Shown: positions 45,902-55,277, counted from the stretch's first letter. The stretch: DNA of 64,000 nt from Pseudomonas beijingensis (GCF_030687295.1 NZ_CP117425.1:2732001-2796000); one strand, 5' to 3'. Program-made: numbers and translations. Notes: generated by a model not told the origin, from the sequence alone.

Positions 45902-46055
45902 CAGGCAGTGTGGGGACACTGCGACGAGGCTGGCCTGGCAGGTACTGCGCCAGTCTCCATCCGTTGTGCTCCGGACCGTTGTCGAGTGTTGTGCCGGATT
46001 GATTGAAATGGCGCGTCCAGGTGCTGGGCGCGTTTAAGACTGCTTGGAGGTCGAA

Positions 46056-46439
46056 TTGGACAAGAACATGAAAATCCTCATCGTTGATGACTTCTCAACG
46101 ATGCGGCGGATCATAAAAAACCTGTTGCGTGACCTTGGGTTCACCAACACGGTCGAGGCGGATGATGGCGTCACAGCCATTCCGGTCCTCAACAGCGGGA
46201 GCATCGACTTTCTGGTGACTGACTGGAACATGCCCGGCATGACCGGTATCGACTTGTTGCGCCATGTGCGCGCCGACGAAAAGCTCAAGCATCTTCCGGT
46301 GCTGATGGTCACTGCCGAAGCCAAGCGCGAGCAGATCATCGAAGCGGCCCAGGCCGGTGTAAACGGCTATGTGGTCAAACCCTTCACGGCCCAGGCGTTG
46401 AAAGAGAAGATCGAAAAAATCTTCGAACGCATCGGTTAA
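46056..46439 (+). CDS. cheY: Chemotaxis response regulator CheY
   Basis: CheY carries phosphate from CheA to the motor switch FliM. The receiver domain has the acidic pair D11-D12, phosphoacceptor Asp56 in [13 protein letters not shown], Thr in VLMVTAEAK, and Lys in [19 protein letters not shown] 46056 is chosen because GGAGG (46046-46050) lies 5 bases upstream, giving 127 residues. ATG 46068 would give 123, the length in some relatives, but is 17 bases from that site. It is the first gene of the chemotaxis cluster. Confidence 0.96.
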   Translation: MDKNMKILIVDDFSTMRRIIKNLLRDLGFTNTVEADDGVTAIPVLNSGSIDFLVTDWNMPGMTGIDLLRHVRADEKLKHLPVLMVTAEAKREQIIEAAQAGVNGYVVKPFTAQALKEKIEKIFERIG

Positions 46440-46457
46440 CTGCGCCACGGGGGAGCT

Positions 46458-47243
46458 ATGGACAACGAATCTTCAATGGGCGATTTCGAATCGACCCTGA
46501 AAAAACATGCCCGCGAACTGGTCGACAGCCTTGAAAAAGGTCGCTTTGGCGATGCGGTTCAAATGATCCATGAGCTCAACCAGACCCGTGACCGCGGTCT
46601 GTATCAGGAAGTGGGCAAGCTCACGCGTGAACTGCACAGCGCGATTGTCAATTTCCAGATCGACCCGCACATGCCGCAGGCCGAGGAAGTCTCGCAGATC
46701 ACCGACGCCACCGAGCGCCTGGGGTATGTGGTCAAGCTGACCGAGGCCGCGGCGAACCGCACCATGGACCTGGTGGAAAGTGCAACGCCGCTGGTCAACG
46801 GCCTGAGTGAAGAAGCCCAGGCCTTGAGCACCGACTGGGGCCGGTTCATGCGTCGCGAAGTCGGTGCTGAAGAGTTTCGGGAGCTGGCCCGTCGGGTCGA
46901 CGGTTTCCTGGCGCGCAGCAGCACCGAGAACCGCGCCGTGGCAAGCAACCTCAACGACATTCTGCTGGCCCAGGACTATCAAGACCTGACCGGCCAGGTG
47001 ATCAAGCGTGTGACCCAATTGGTCACCGAAGTGGAAAGCAACCTGCTCAAACTGGTGTTGATGGCCAGCCAGGTCGACCGCTTTGCAGGCATCGAACACG
47101 ACCGTGAAGCGATGCTTGCTGAAAAAGATCCACAAAAACATCTCTCTCAGGGTGAAGGTCCGCAAATTCATGCCGATAAAAGAGAAGACGTTATGTCCGG
47201 TCAGGACGATGTGGACGATTTGCTGTCCAGCCTTGGATTCTGA
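46458..47243 (+). CDS. cheZ: CheY phosphatase CheZ
   Basis: CheZ dephosphorylates CheY-P. The 261-residue helical protein has the family core (DATERLGYVVKLTEAAANRTMDLVESATPLV, then LLAQDYQDLTGQVIKRVTQLV with the catalytic Gln of QDYQDLTGQ). It ends with a flexible linker and the CheY-binding peptide SGQDDVDDLLSSLGF. The ATG follows GGGGGAGCT, 18 bp after cheY. The C-terminal peptide resembles the repeated motifs in the CheA linker. Confidence 0.97.
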   Translation: MDNESSMGDFESTLKKHARELVDSLEKGRFGDAVQMIHELNQTRDRGLYQEVGKLTRELHSAIVNFQIDPHMPQAEEVSQITDATERLGYVVKLTEAAANRTMDLVESATPLVNGLSEEAQALSTDWGRFMRREVGAEEFRELARRVDGFLARSSTENRAVASNLNDILLAQDYQDLTGQVIKRVTQLVTEVESNLLKLVLMASQVDRFAGIEHDREAMLAEKDPQKHLSQGEGPQIHADKREDVMSGQDDVDDLLSSLGF

Positions 47244-47273
47244 GTTTTAGCCCTGTTTTAGGAGCAGCCATTA

Positions 47274-49532
47274 ATGAGCTTCGGCGCCGATGAAGAGATC
47301 CTTCAGGATTTCCTGGTTGAGGCCGGCGAGATTCTAGAGCAACTGTCCGAACAGCTGGTCGAGCTGGAAAGCCGACCTGATGATGCGGATCTGCTCAATG
47401 CAATTTTTCGCGGTTTCCACACTGTAAAAGGAGGCGCCGGCTTCCTCCAGCTCAACGAGCTGGTGGAGTGCTGCCACATTGCCGAAAACGTGTTCGATAT
47501 CCTGCGCAAGGGTGAGCGCCGCGTGGATTCGGAACTGATGGACGTGGTGCTCGAAGCGCTGGATGCGGTCAACAGCATGTTCAGTGAAGTGCGTGAGCGC
47601 TCGCCGATCACGGCTGCCACCCCCGAGCTGCTTGCCGCGCTATCGCGCCTGGCCGAGCCGCAATCGGCTGACGAAGCGGCGCCGATTGTCGAGGCGGTGG
47701 TTGAAGAGCCGGTCGCCGAAGAATCGGGCGACATCACCGATAACGAATTCGAACAGCTGCTGGACTCCCTGAATACCGTCAAGGCCCAGGCCGAGGCACC
47801 AGCCGCTCCGGCTGCACCTGCTGCGCAAGCCGCCGGTGGGGCGGCCAGCGATGAAATCACCGATGCCGAGTTCGAGTCGCTGCTCGACCAGCTTCACGGC
47901 AAGGGTCAGTTCGCGCCGGATGCGGTCGTTCCGCCGACGGCCCCGGCCGCCCCGAAAGCGGCGGGCGACAGCTCGGACATCACCGATGATGAATTCGAAG
48001 CCTTGCTCGACCAGTTGCATGGCAAGGGCACCTTTGCCGTTGACGCGCTGGATTCGGCCATCGCTTCGGCACCGACGCCGGCCAAGCCCGCCGCCGCTGC
48101 CGCGGGTAGCGACCTGATCAGCGACCAGGAATTCGAATCGCTGCTCGATGAGCTGCATGGCAAGGGTAAGTTCAGCGAAGTCGGTACGGCTGCCGCTGCG
48201 CCTGCTGCCGCTACCGTTGCGCCAGCGGCCAAGGCTGCGCCCAAACCCGCTGCCAAGGCACCGGAGCCCAAGGCCGAGCCCGCCAAGCCTGCCGCTGCCG
48301 CTGCTGCCCCGGCACCCGCCCGTGCTCCGGCGGCGGCGCCAGCGGAAAAACCAGCCAGCGAAGCCGAGACCACCGTTCGAGTCGACACCGCACGCCTGGA
48401 CGAGATCATGAACATGGTCGGCGAATTGGTGCTGGTGCGTAACCGACTGGTGCGCCTGGGCCTCAACAGCCAGGACGAAGCCATGTCCAAAGCCGTGTCG
48501 AACCTCGACGTGGTCACGGCAGACCTGCAGACCGCGGTCATGAAGACCCGCATGCAGCCGATCAAGAAAGTCTTCGGGCGCTTCCCGCGCCTGGTTCGCG
48601 ATCTGGCTCGCCAGCTCAAGAAAGAAATCAACCTGGAACTGGTGGGTGAAGAGACCGACCTCGACAAGAACCTTGTCGAAGCCCTGGCCGACCCGCTGGT
48701 CCACTTGGTGCGCAACGCGGTCGACCACGGCATCGAGTCGCCGGAAGAGCGCGAAGCCTCGGGCAAGGTCCGCAGCGGCAAGGTGATCCTGGCCGCCGAG
48801 CAGGAGGGCGACCACATCCTGCTGTCGATCTCCGACGACGGCAAAGGCATGGACCCGAATGTACTGCGTGCCATCGCGGTGAAACGCGGTGTGATGGACA
48901 AGGATGCGGCTGACCGTCTGAGCGAATCCGAGTGCTACAACCTGATCTTCGCCCCGGGGTTCTCGACCAAAACCGAGATTTCCGACGTGTCGGGCCGTGG
49001 TGTGGGCATGGATGTGGTGAAAACCAAGATTTCCCAGCTCAACGGCTCGATCAATATCTACTCGACCAAGGGCCTGGGCTCGAAGATCGTCATCAAGGTT
49101 CCGTTGACCCTGGCGATCATGCCGACCCTGATGGTGATGCTGGGCAACCAGGCCTTCGCCTTCCCGCTGGTCAACGTCAACGAGATCTTCCACCTCGACC
49201 TGTCGCGCACCAACGTGGTGGACGGCCAGGAAGTGGTGATCGTACGGGACAAGGCATTGCCGCTGTTCTACCTCAAGCGCTGGCTGGTCAGCTCCGCGGC
49301 TCATGTGGAGCAGGGCGAAGGCCATGTGGTGATCCTTTCGGTGGGCACCCAGCGGATCGGCTTCGTCGTCGACCAGTTGGTGGGCCAGGAAGAAGTGGTC
49401 ATCAAGCCGTTGGGCAAGATGCTCCAGGGCACACCGGGCATGTCCGGCGCCACCATCACCGGCGACGGCCGCATCGCGTTGATTCTCGATGTGCCAAGCA
49501 TGCTCAAGCGTTACGCCGCCCGGCGTATTTGA
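47274..49532 (+). CDS. cheA: Chemotaxis histidine kinase CheA
   Basis: CheA phosphorylates CheY and CheB under receptor control. The 752-residue protein has the P1 Hpt domain with His49 (FRGFHTVKGGAGF), a long linker (about 130-365), the P3 dimerisation helices (ARLDEIMNMVGELVLVRNRLV), the P4 ATPase domain (HLVRNAVDHGIESPEEREASGK, then GRGVGMDVVKTKI) and the CheW-like P5. No separate P2 fold is evident; the linker instead holds four copies of a D-I-T-D-x-E-F-E-x-L-L-D-x-L motif (residues 153-300) among Ala/Pro-rich stretches. Intact frame, starting 30 bp after cheZ. Confidence 0.97.
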   Translation: MSFGADEEILQDFLVEAGEILEQLSEQLVELESRPDDADLLNAIFRGFHTVKGGAGFLQLNELVECCHIAENVFDILRKGERRVDSELMDVVLEALDAVNSMFSEVRERSPITAATPELLAALSRLAEPQSADEAAPIVEAVVEEPVAEESGDITDNEFEQLLDSLNTVKAQAEAPAAPAAPAAQAAGGAASDEITDAEFESLLDQLHGKGQFAPDAVVPPTAPAAPKAAGDSSDITDDEFEALLDQLHGKGTFAVDALDSAIASAPTPAKPAAAAAGSDLISDQEFESLLDELHGKGKFSEVGTAAAAPAAATVAPAAKAAPKPAAKAPEPKAEPAKPAAAAAAPAPARAPAAAPAEKPASEAETTVRVDTARLDEIMNMVGELVLVRNRLVRLGLNSQDEAMSKAVSNLDVVTADLQTAVMKTRMQPIKKVFGRFPRLVRDLARQLKKEINLELVGEETDLDKNLVEALADPLVHLVRNAVDHGIESPEEREASGKVRSGKVILAAEQEGDHILLSISDDGKGMDPNVLRAIAVKRGVMDKDAADRLSESECYNLIFAPGFSTKTEISDVSGRGVGMDVVKTKISQLNGSINIYSTKGLGSKIVIKVPLTLAIMPTLMVMLGNQAFAFPLVNVNEIFHLDLSRTNVVDGQEVVIVRDKALPLFYLKRWLVSSAAHVEQGEGHVVILSVGTQRIGFVVDQLVGQEEVVIKPLGKMLQGTPGMSGATITGDGRIALILDVPSMLKRYAARRI
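47730..48173 (+). repeat. Four repeated acidic-hydrophobic motifs in the CheA linker
   Basis: Codons for residues 153-166, 194-213, 235-254 and 281-300 encode DITDNEFEQLLDSL, EITDAEFESLLDQLHGKGQF, DITDDEFEALLDQLHGKGTF and LISDQEFESLLDELHGKGKF. The last three are near copies including HGKG. They are separated by Ala/Pro-rich linkers of 21-27 residues. They lie where a P2 (CheY-binding) domain is found in enteric CheA. Confidence 0.9.
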
Positions 49533-49580
49533 TTCTGGAGGGGCGTGGCCCAGGGCCGCGCCTCGTCTAACGGAGTGTTT

Positions 49581-50708
49581 ATGGTAGTTAAAGTCCTGGT
49601 GGTGGACGATTCGGGGTTTTTCCGTCGCCGTGTCTCGGAAATTCTTTCGGCGGACACGAGTATTCAGGTCGTCGGTACCGCGACTAATGGCAAAGAGGCG
49701 ATCGATCAGGCCCTGGCACTCAAGCCGGACGTGATCACCATGGACTACGAGATGCCGATGATGGATGGCATCACGGCCGTGCGGCATATCATGCAGCGCT
49801 GCCCGACCCCGGTCTTGATGTTCTCGTCCCTGACCCACGAAGGCGCCCGGGTGACTCTCGATGCGCTGGACGCCGGGGCGGTGGATTTCCTGCCGAAGAA
49901 TTTCGAAGACATTTCGCGCAACCCCGACAAGGTCCGGCAGTTGCTGTGCGAAAAGGTCCACAGCATTTCCCGCAGCAATCGCCGTGTCGGTGCCTACAGC
50001 GCACCGGCGCCAGCCCCGGTTGCGGCGCCAAGCCCGACGCCGACGGCATCGAGCAGCTTCAATCCGGCACCTGTACGCAGCGCCCCGGCCCCTGCGCCGA
50101 CGCGTTCGGCACCTGCCAGTGCCTCGTCGCCGGCCCCCAAGCGCAAAGCCTACAAGCTGGTTGCCATCGGCACGTCCACGGGCGGCCCGGTGGCGCTGCA
50201 ACGGGTCCTGACCCAGTTGCCGGCCAACTTCCCGGCTCCCATCGTGTTGATCCAGCACATGCCCGCGGCGTTTACCAAGGCGTTTGCCGAGCGTTTGGAC
50301 AAGCTGTGCAACATCAACGTCAAGGAAGCCGAGGATGGCGACATCCTGCGTCCGGGCCTGGCCTTGCTGGCGCCGGGTGGCAAGCAGATGATGATCGACG
50401 GTCGCGGCGCGGTGAAAATCCTGCCGGGCGACGAGCGCCTGAACTACAAGCCTTGCGTGGATATTACCTTTGGTTCCGCGGCCAAGTCCTACGGTGACAA
50501 AGTTCTGGCGGTGGTGCTCACCGGCATGGGTGCCGACGGTCGCGAAGGCGCACGGCTGCTCAAGCAGGGCGGCAGTGCGATCTGGGCCCAGGACGAAGCC
50601 AGTTGCGTGATCTACGGCATGCCGATGGCGATCGTCAAAGCCGATCTTGCCGACGCAGTGTATGGGTTGGACGACATCGGTAGACACCTGGTTGAGGCCT
50701 GCCTGTAA
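49581..50708 (+). CDS. cheB: Receptor methylesterase CheB
   Basis: CheB removes methyl groups from chemoreceptors for adaptation. The 375-residue protein has a receiver with Asp55 ([21 protein letters not shown]), an Ala/Pro/Ser linker (about 135-190) and the esterase domain with Ser in [12 protein letters not shown], His in IQHMPAAFT and Asp in [12 protein letters not shown] 49581 gives the canonical start [16 protein letters not shown]. The stop overlaps the motC start by one base (TAATG). No cheR is in the window. Confidence 0.96.
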   Translation: MVVKVLVVDDSGFFRRRVSEILSADTSIQVVGTATNGKEAIDQALALKPDVITMDYEMPMMDGITAVRHIMQRCPTPVLMFSSLTHEGARVTLDALDAGAVDFLPKNFEDISRNPDKVRQLLCEKVHSISRSNRRVGAYSAPAPAPVAAPSPTPTASSSFNPAPVRSAPAPAPTRSAPASASSPAPKRKAYKLVAIGTSTGGPVALQRVLTQLPANFPAPIVLIQHMPAAFTKAFAERLDKLCNINVKEAEDGDILRPGLALLAPGGKQMMIDGRGAVKILPGDERLNYKPCVDITFGSAAKSYGDKVLAVVLTGMGADGREGARLLKQGGSAIWAQDEASCVIYGMPMAIVKADLADAVYGLDDIGRHLVEACL

Positions 50709-51448
50709 TGGATGTGCTCAGCCTGATTGGCATCATCATGGCGTTCGTCGCCATCATTGGCGGCAATTATCTGGAAGGCGGTCACCTGGGCGCGCTGGCC
50801 AACGGCCCGGCGGCGTTGATCGTGATCGGTGGCACCGTTGGCGCGGCGCTGCTGCAGTCTCCCATGAGCGCTTTCAAGCGGGCCATGCAGGTGCTGATCT
50901 GGATTCTGTTCCCGCCCCGTGTCGACCTTGCCGGTGGTATCGACCGCGTCGTGAACTGGAGCCTGACCGCTCGCAAGGAAGGCTTGCTGGGTCTGGAAGG
51001 GGTGGCTGACGCCGAACCTGACAGTTACTCGCGCAAAGGCCTGCAACTGCTGGTGGACGGCGCCGAGCCGGAGGCCATCCGCAGCATCCTGGAAGTGGAT
51101 TTCTACACCCAGGAAAGCCGCGACATCGAAGCGGCCAAAGTCTTCGAAAGCATGGGCGGCTACGCGCCGACCATCGGCATCATCGGTGCCGTGATGGGCC
51201 TGATCCATGTGATGGGCAACCTGGCCGATCCGTCGCAACTGGGCAGCGGTATCGCCGTGGCGTTCGTCGCCACGATCTACGGCGTGGCGAGTGCCAACCT
51301 GGTGCTGCTGCCCATCGCGGCCAAGCTCAAGTCCATCGCGTTGCGTCAGTCGCGCTATCGCGAAATGTTGCTGGAAGGGATCCTGTCGATCGCCGAAGGT
51401 GAAAACCCGCGCTCCATTGAGTTGAAGCTCCAGGGCTTCATGGACTGA
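50708..51448 (+). CDS. motC: Stator protein MotC (MotA family)
   Basis: MotC is the MotA-type stator subunit of the second stator set of Pseudomonas, which supports swarming and high-load motion. The 246-residue protein has four predicted spans (LSLIGIIMAFVAIIGGNYLEGG at the start; APTIGIIGAVMGLIHVMGNL and IAVAFVATIYGVASANLVLLPIA later). The large cytoplasmic loop lies between spans 2 and 3. The ATG overlaps the cheB stop; motD follows after 15 bp. Confidence 0.95.
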   Translation: MDVLSLIGIIMAFVAIIGGNYLEGGHLGALANGPAALIVIGGTVGAALLQSPMSAFKRAMQVLIWILFPPRVDLAGGIDRVVNWSLTARKEGLLGLEGVADAEPDSYSRKGLQLLVDGAEPEAIRSILEVDFYTQESRDIEAAKVFESMGGYAPTIGIIGAVMGLIHVMGNLADPSQLGSGIAVAFVATIYGVASANLVLLPIAAKLKSIALRQSRYREMLLEGILSIAEGENPRSIELKLQGFMD

Positions 51449-51463
51449 TGGGGGGTATGGAAC

Positions 51464-52348
51464 ATGGCACGTCGCAGGCATCGTGAAGAACACGTCAACC
51501 ATGAACGCTGGCTCGTTTCCTACGCCGACTTCATCACGCTGCTGTTCGCTTTTTTCGTGGTCATGTATTCGATTTCGTCGGTCAACGAAGGCAAGTACAA
51601 AGTCATTTCCGAGGCGTTGATCGGGGTCTTCACCGATTCCGACCGGGCCCTCAAGCCGATCCCTATCGGTGAGGAGCGGCCCAAGACCACCACGCCGGCC
51701 AAGCCCTTGGTCAAGGACAGCGAGCAGGTCGACGCCGGTATCGCCGGCAGCAGCGATCCGTTGAAGAGCATCGCCGACGACATCAGCGCGGCGTTCGGTG
51801 ACCTGATCAGCTCCAACCAGATGACCGTGCGCGGCAACGAGCTGTGGGTCGAGATCGAACTCAATTCCAGCCTGTTGTTCGGCAGCGGCGACGCCATGCC
51901 CAGCGACATGGCGTTCAACATCATCGATAAGGTCGCGGCGATCCTCAAACCCTTCGACAACCCGATCCATGTCGAAGGCTTCACGGACGACCAGCCGATC
52001 CGTACCGCGCAATACCCGACCAACTGGGAACTGTCCTCGGCCCGTTCGGCGAGCATTGTGCGCATGCTGGCGATGCAGGGCGTGAACCCCGGTCGCCTGG
52101 CCTCGGTGGGCTACGGTGAGTTCCAGCCGGTGGCCAACAACGCCACGGCCGAGGGGCGTGCGCGCAACCGGCGGGTAGTGCTGGTGGTGTCGCGTAACCT
52201 CGATGTACGTCGTAGCCTGACCGGTACCGGTACGGCCAATGCAACCCCGGATGCGGCATTGAAGCGGGCTGGCACACAAACTGCACCGGCTCCGGTCAAG
52301 TCGCCGGGAAGACAGAGTGCCGTCAATTCTCCGTCACCCGCTTTATAA
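51464..52348 (+). CDS. motD: Stator protein MotD (MotB family)
   Basis: MotD is the MotB-type partner that anchors the stator to peptidoglycan. The 294-residue protein has a short basic N-terminus, one span with the proton-binding Asp (LVSYADFITLLFAFFVVMYSISSVNEGKYKVI), a plug/linker region, and an OmpA-like peptidoglycan-binding domain (IHVEGFTDDQPIRTAQYPTNWELSSARSASIVRML, then GRARNRRVVLVVSR). The C-terminal 45 residues are an Ala/Pro/Thr tail. Intact and in the usual place after motC. Confidence 0.96.
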   Translation: MARRRHREEHVNHERWLVSYADFITLLFAFFVVMYSISSVNEGKYKVISEALIGVFTDSDRALKPIPIGEERPKTTTPAKPLVKDSEQVDAGIAGSSDPLKSIADDISAAFGDLISSNQMTVRGNELWVEIELNSSLLFGSGDAMPSDMAFNIIDKVAAILKPFDNPIHVEGFTDDQPIRTAQYPTNWELSSARSASIVRMLAMQGVNPGRLASVGYGEFQPVANNATAEGRARNRRVVLVVSRNLDVRRSLTGTGTANATPDAALKRAGTQTAPAPVKSPGRQSAVNSPSPAL

Positions 52349-52397
52349 CCGAGCTATTTCTCGGTCGAGCCTGTTTCGGCCGGGAGGAACGATCCGA

Positions 52398-53189
52398 ATG
52401 AGAGTCTGGGCAGTCGCCAATCAAAAAGGTGGTGTGGGCAAGACCACATCTTCCATCGCTTTAGCCGGGTTGCTGGCCGAGGCGGGCAAGCGCGTGGTCA
52501 TCGTCGACCTGGACCCCCATGGCTCGATGACCAGCTATTTCGGCTACGATCCCGATAGCCTGGAGCACAGCAACTTCGACCTGTTCCTGCACAAGGGCGT
52601 TGTGCCCGAGGGCCTGCCAGGGCAATTGCTGTTGTCCACCAGCGACGAGCGGATTTCCCTGTTGCCGTCGAGCACCGCCCTGGCCACCCTGGAGCGACAG
52701 TCACCCGGGCAGAGCGGCTTGGGCCTGGTGATCGCCAAGAGTCTGGCGCAGCTGTGGCAGGATTTCGATTACGCGATCATCGACAGCCCGCCGTTGCTGG
52801 GGCTGCTGATGGTCAATGCGTTGGCCGCCAGTCAGCAATTGGTGATTCCCGTGCAGACCGAGCATTTGGCGGTCAAGGGCCTGGAACGCATGGTCAATAC
52901 ACTGGCGATGGTCAATCGCTCGCGCAAACAGACACTGGCCTTCAACATCGTGCCGACACTGTTCGACCGTCGCACCCAGGCGTCCTTGGGGACCCTGCGT
53001 GTGTTGCGGGACATGTACCCGGAGGACATCTGGCAAGGCTATATCCCCGTCGACACCCGCCTGCGGGATGCCAGCCGCGCCGGTGTGACCCCTTCGCAAT
53101 TCGATGGCAAGAGCCGTGGCGTGCTGGCCTACCGAGCACTACTCAAGCATCTGCTGGCCCAACAGCTTGTTTCGCAGCAGGTGGCTTAA
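52398..53189 (+). CDS. parC: ParA-type ATPase for polar chemotaxis arrays (ParC)
   Basis: This 263-residue ParA-family ATPase has Walker A KGGVGKTT (10-17), VIVDLDPHGSMTSYFG and IIDSPPLLGLLMVNAL. Encoded between motD and a CheW-domain protein, it matches ParC, which in Vibrio and Pseudomonas recruits chemotaxis arrays to the old pole and segregates them at division. There is no parB nearby, consistent with protein rather than DNA partitioning. ATG 52398 follows GGGAGGAACGATCCGA. The name ParC here is not topoisomerase IV. Confidence 0.88.
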   Translation: MRVWAVANQKGGVGKTTSSIALAGLLAEAGKRVVIVDLDPHGSMTSYFGYDPDSLEHSNFDLFLHKGVVPEGLPGQLLLSTSDERISLLPSSTALATLERQSPGQSGLGLVIAKSLAQLWQDFDYAIIDSPPLLGLLMVNALAASQQLVIPVQTEHLAVKGLERMVNTLAMVNRSRKQTLAFNIVPTLFDRRTQASLGTLRVLRDMYPEDIWQGYIPVDTRLRDASRAGVTPSQFDGKSRGVLAYRALLKHLLAQQLVSQQVA

Positions 53190-53285
53190 GGTGACGAGGC
53201 TTTCCACTGGCAGTGTGTTCGCTTGCGAACGCTCAAGTCCTGCCGCATTCATGCCGATAACCTCTTCAAGTGGCGCACTGTTCCT

Positions 53286-54161
53286 ATGAGCCGCCCAATA
53301 AAGACAACCTCGCGTCCGCAAATGGCCCTGCAGTCCTATCTGGATGGGCTGTTGCAGGAAGCGACCGAAGAATTGACACCACTGCCAAACGTGATCGAGG
53401 CGTTGCCCGAACATGTCGAAGCCGAGGGTGTGCTGGATGAATTTCAAGCGGCCGTGCTCGAAGAGCAGGCCCGTGACGCACAGAAGTCAGTGGTGGCCGC
53501 GGCGGTCGAGGCACCGTTCATCAAGCCTCAACTGGCGGTAATGGAGGCTTCTGCGCCGATCCTGGCGCCGGTCTCGACCGTTGCCCCGTTGCTGCAAGGG
53601 CTGGTGACGCCGGTGGTGGAAGTCCACTTGCCGCCGAGCAACCCACCGCCACCGGTGCCGGGCGACGACCGTCCGGCCTGGGCTGCCGAGCCGTTCGAGT
53701 GTTTGTTGTTCGATGTGGCCGGGTTGACCCTGGCGGTGCCGCTGGTGTGCCTGGGATCGATTTATTCCCTGGCCGGGCAGGAACTGACGCCGTTGTTCGG
53801 CCAGCCGGAATGGTTCCTCGGGATCCTGCCGAGCCAGGCGGGCAACCTGAAGGTACTGGATACGGCACGCTGGGTGATGCCGGACCGTTATCGCGATGAT
53901 TTTCGCCAAGGCCTGCAGTACGTGATTTCGGTGCAAGGTTATGAGTGGGGGTTGGCGGTGCACCAGGTCAGCCGTTCGCTGCGCCTGGATCCGAACGAGA
54001 TCAAGTGGCGCAGCCATCGAGGGCAACGGCCATGGCTGGCCGGTACGGTGATCGAGCACATGTGCGCCTTGCTGGACGTTTCCGAGCTGGCGGAGTTGAT
54101 CGCCAGCGGCGGGGCAAAACACCTGGGCGGCAGCAAGAAGCCGGTCCAGAAACCGAAATAA
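53286..54161 (+). CDS. parP: ParP-like CheW-domain coupling protein
   Basis: This 291-residue protein has an N-terminal region (residues 1-125) of low conservation, a Pro-rich segment (PPSNPPPPVPGDD) and a C-terminal CheW-like domain (PFECLLFDVAGLTLAVPLVCLGSIYSLAGQELTPLFGQPEWFLGILP). Position directly after the ParA-type ATPase matches ParP, whose N-terminal part contacts ParC and whose C-terminal domain binds receptors and CheA. ATG 53286 is used; an upstream frame to 53223 has no conserved sequence. It precedes cheW by 72 bp. Confidence 0.85.
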   Translation: MSRPIKTTSRPQMALQSYLDGLLQEATEELTPLPNVIEALPEHVEAEGVLDEFQAAVLEEQARDAQKSVVAAAVEAPFIKPQLAVMEASAPILAPVSTVAPLLQGLVTPVVEVHLPPSNPPPPVPGDDRPAWAAEPFECLLFDVAGLTLAVPLVCLGSIYSLAGQELTPLFGQPEWFLGILPSQAGNLKVLDTARWVMPDRYRDDFRQGLQYVISVQGYEWGLAVHQVSRSLRLDPNEIKWRSHRGQRPWLAGTVIEHMCALLDVSELAELIASGGAKHLGGSKKPVQKPK

Positions 54162-54233
54162 GACAACCGCCGGCGCACAGCGTCGCCGGACAGAATACAC
54201 GCCGCCACAGGCGGTTTTTCGAGGGGTCAGGGT

Positions 54234-54719
54234 ATGAATGATAAGGCGTCGTCTCAAAAGGGTTCTGAAGATCCGATTCTGCAATGGGTGACCTTCAAGC
54301 TCGATAACGAAACCTACGGCCTCAACGTGATGCGCGTTCAGGAAGTGCTGCGCTATACCGAGATCGCTCCGGTACCGGGTGCACCCAGCTATGTGTTGGG
54401 CATCATTAACCTGCGCGGCAACGTGGTCACCGTGATCGACACCCGTCAGCGCTTCGGCCTGATGAACGCCGAGATCAGCGACAATACCCGGATCGTCATC
54501 ATTGAGGCCGACAAGCAAGTGGTTGGCATCATGGTCGACAGCGTCGCCGAAGTGGTTTATCTGCGCCAGTCGGAAATCGAGACGGCGCCGAACGTGGGTA
54601 ACGAAGACTCCGCCAAGTTTATTCAGGGCGTGTGCAACAAGAACAACGAGTTGCTGATTCTGGTTGAACTGGACAAGATGATGAGCGAAGAAGAGTGGTC
54701 GGAACTGGAGAGTATCTGA
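54234..54719 (+). CDS. cheW: Chemotaxis coupling protein CheW
   Basis: CheW couples receptors to CheA in the polar array. The 161-residue protein has a single CheW domain: DPILQWVTFKLDNETYGLNVMRVQEVLRYTEIAPVPGAPSYVLGIINLRGNVVTVIDTRQRFGL, then FIQGVCNKNNELLILVELDKM. Start ATG 54234 follows GAGGGGTCAGGGT. It is one base upstream of the next gene. The frame is intact and close to P. aeruginosa CheW of the same cluster. Confidence 0.97.
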   Translation: MNDKASSQKGSEDPILQWVTFKLDNETYGLNVMRVQEVLRYTEIAPVPGAPSYVLGIINLRGNVVTVIDTRQRFGLMNAEISDNTRIVIIEADKQVVGIMVDSVAEVVYLRQSEIETAPNVGNEDSAKFIQGVCNKNNELLILVELDKMMSEEEWSELESI

Positions 54720-54720
54720 T

Positions 54721-55116
54721 TTGATTCTTGAGGTAGCAGTCATTGTCCTGTTCCTTTTCTGGGCAGGCACGCTGGCGATGTTCTTGGCATACATACGTGG
54801 CCAGCGGCAGATCGCCGCTCAGCAGGCCCAGGGCGATGCGCTGCGCGATCAGCGCATCAAGGACCTGGCCAAGCGCGTCGACGATTACCAGAACGGCACC
54901 GTGCGCATGGGCGAAGCGCTCCATGAGCTGCGTGCTGTGGTCGCGCCGTTGCCGGATAAACTCGCCCAACTGGAACAGCGCGACCCCTCCAGCCTGTCCT
55001 TCGCCCAGGCCGCTCGCCTGGTGGGCATGGGCGCCAGCGTCGACGAACTGACCCAAGCCTGCGGCCTGACCCAGGCCGAGGCGGAGTTGATGAGCAAGCT
55101 GCATAAGGGCGGCTGA
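54721..55116 (+). CDS. DUF2802 membrane protein
   Basis: This 131-residue protein has one N-terminal membrane span (LEVAVIVLFLFWAGTLAMFLAYI), a helical coiled region (QAQGDALRDQRIKDLAKRVDDYQNG) and a C-terminal part resembling a winged-helix or Fis-like fold (FAQAARLVGMGASVDELTQACGLTQAEAELMSKLH), the DUF2802 pattern. It follows cheW in many pseudomonads and its function is unknown. The only suitable start is TTG 54721, just after the cheW stop. It is the last gene of the chemotaxis operon; REP elements follow. Confidence 0.85.
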   Translation: MILEVAVIVLFLFWAGTLAMFLAYIRGQRQIAAQQAQGDALRDQRIKDLAKRVDDYQNGTVRMGEALHELRAVVAPLPDKLAQLEQRDPSSLSFAQAARLVGMGASVDELTQACGLTQAEAELMSKLHKGG

Positions 55117-55137
55117 TCGCTTTCATCCCGATCCAAT

Positions 55138-55227
55138 TGTGGGAGCGAGCTTGCTCGCGATAGCGGTGTATCAGTCGATATCCATGTTGACTGACAGGGC
55201 CCCATCGCGAGCAAGCTCGCTCCCACA
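55138..55227. repeat. REP pair, unit 1 of the tandem block
   Basis: Inverted REP copies GTGGGAGCGAGCTTGCTCGC and complement with the spacer GTATCAGTCGATATCCATG and so on. It is close in sequence to the pair at 55438-55517. Confidence 0.9.
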
Positions 55228-55277
55228 GGTTTTTCTGGTGCTTGCAGATTGATCATTCCAGCCAATGCACCGCCCCT

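Noticed and set aside
45902..46055. Sigma-54 site before cheY (TGGCAGGTACTGCGC at about 45936)
   Set aside because: GG and GC have the right spacing, but the -12 half is GCGC rather than TTGC, so the match is too weak.
47640..50687. Reverse-strand open frame of about 1015 codons opposite cheA and cheB
   Set aside because: It is the high-GC shadow of two genuine, fully conserved genes. It has no recognisable motif and an abnormal His/Gln/Arg-rich composition.
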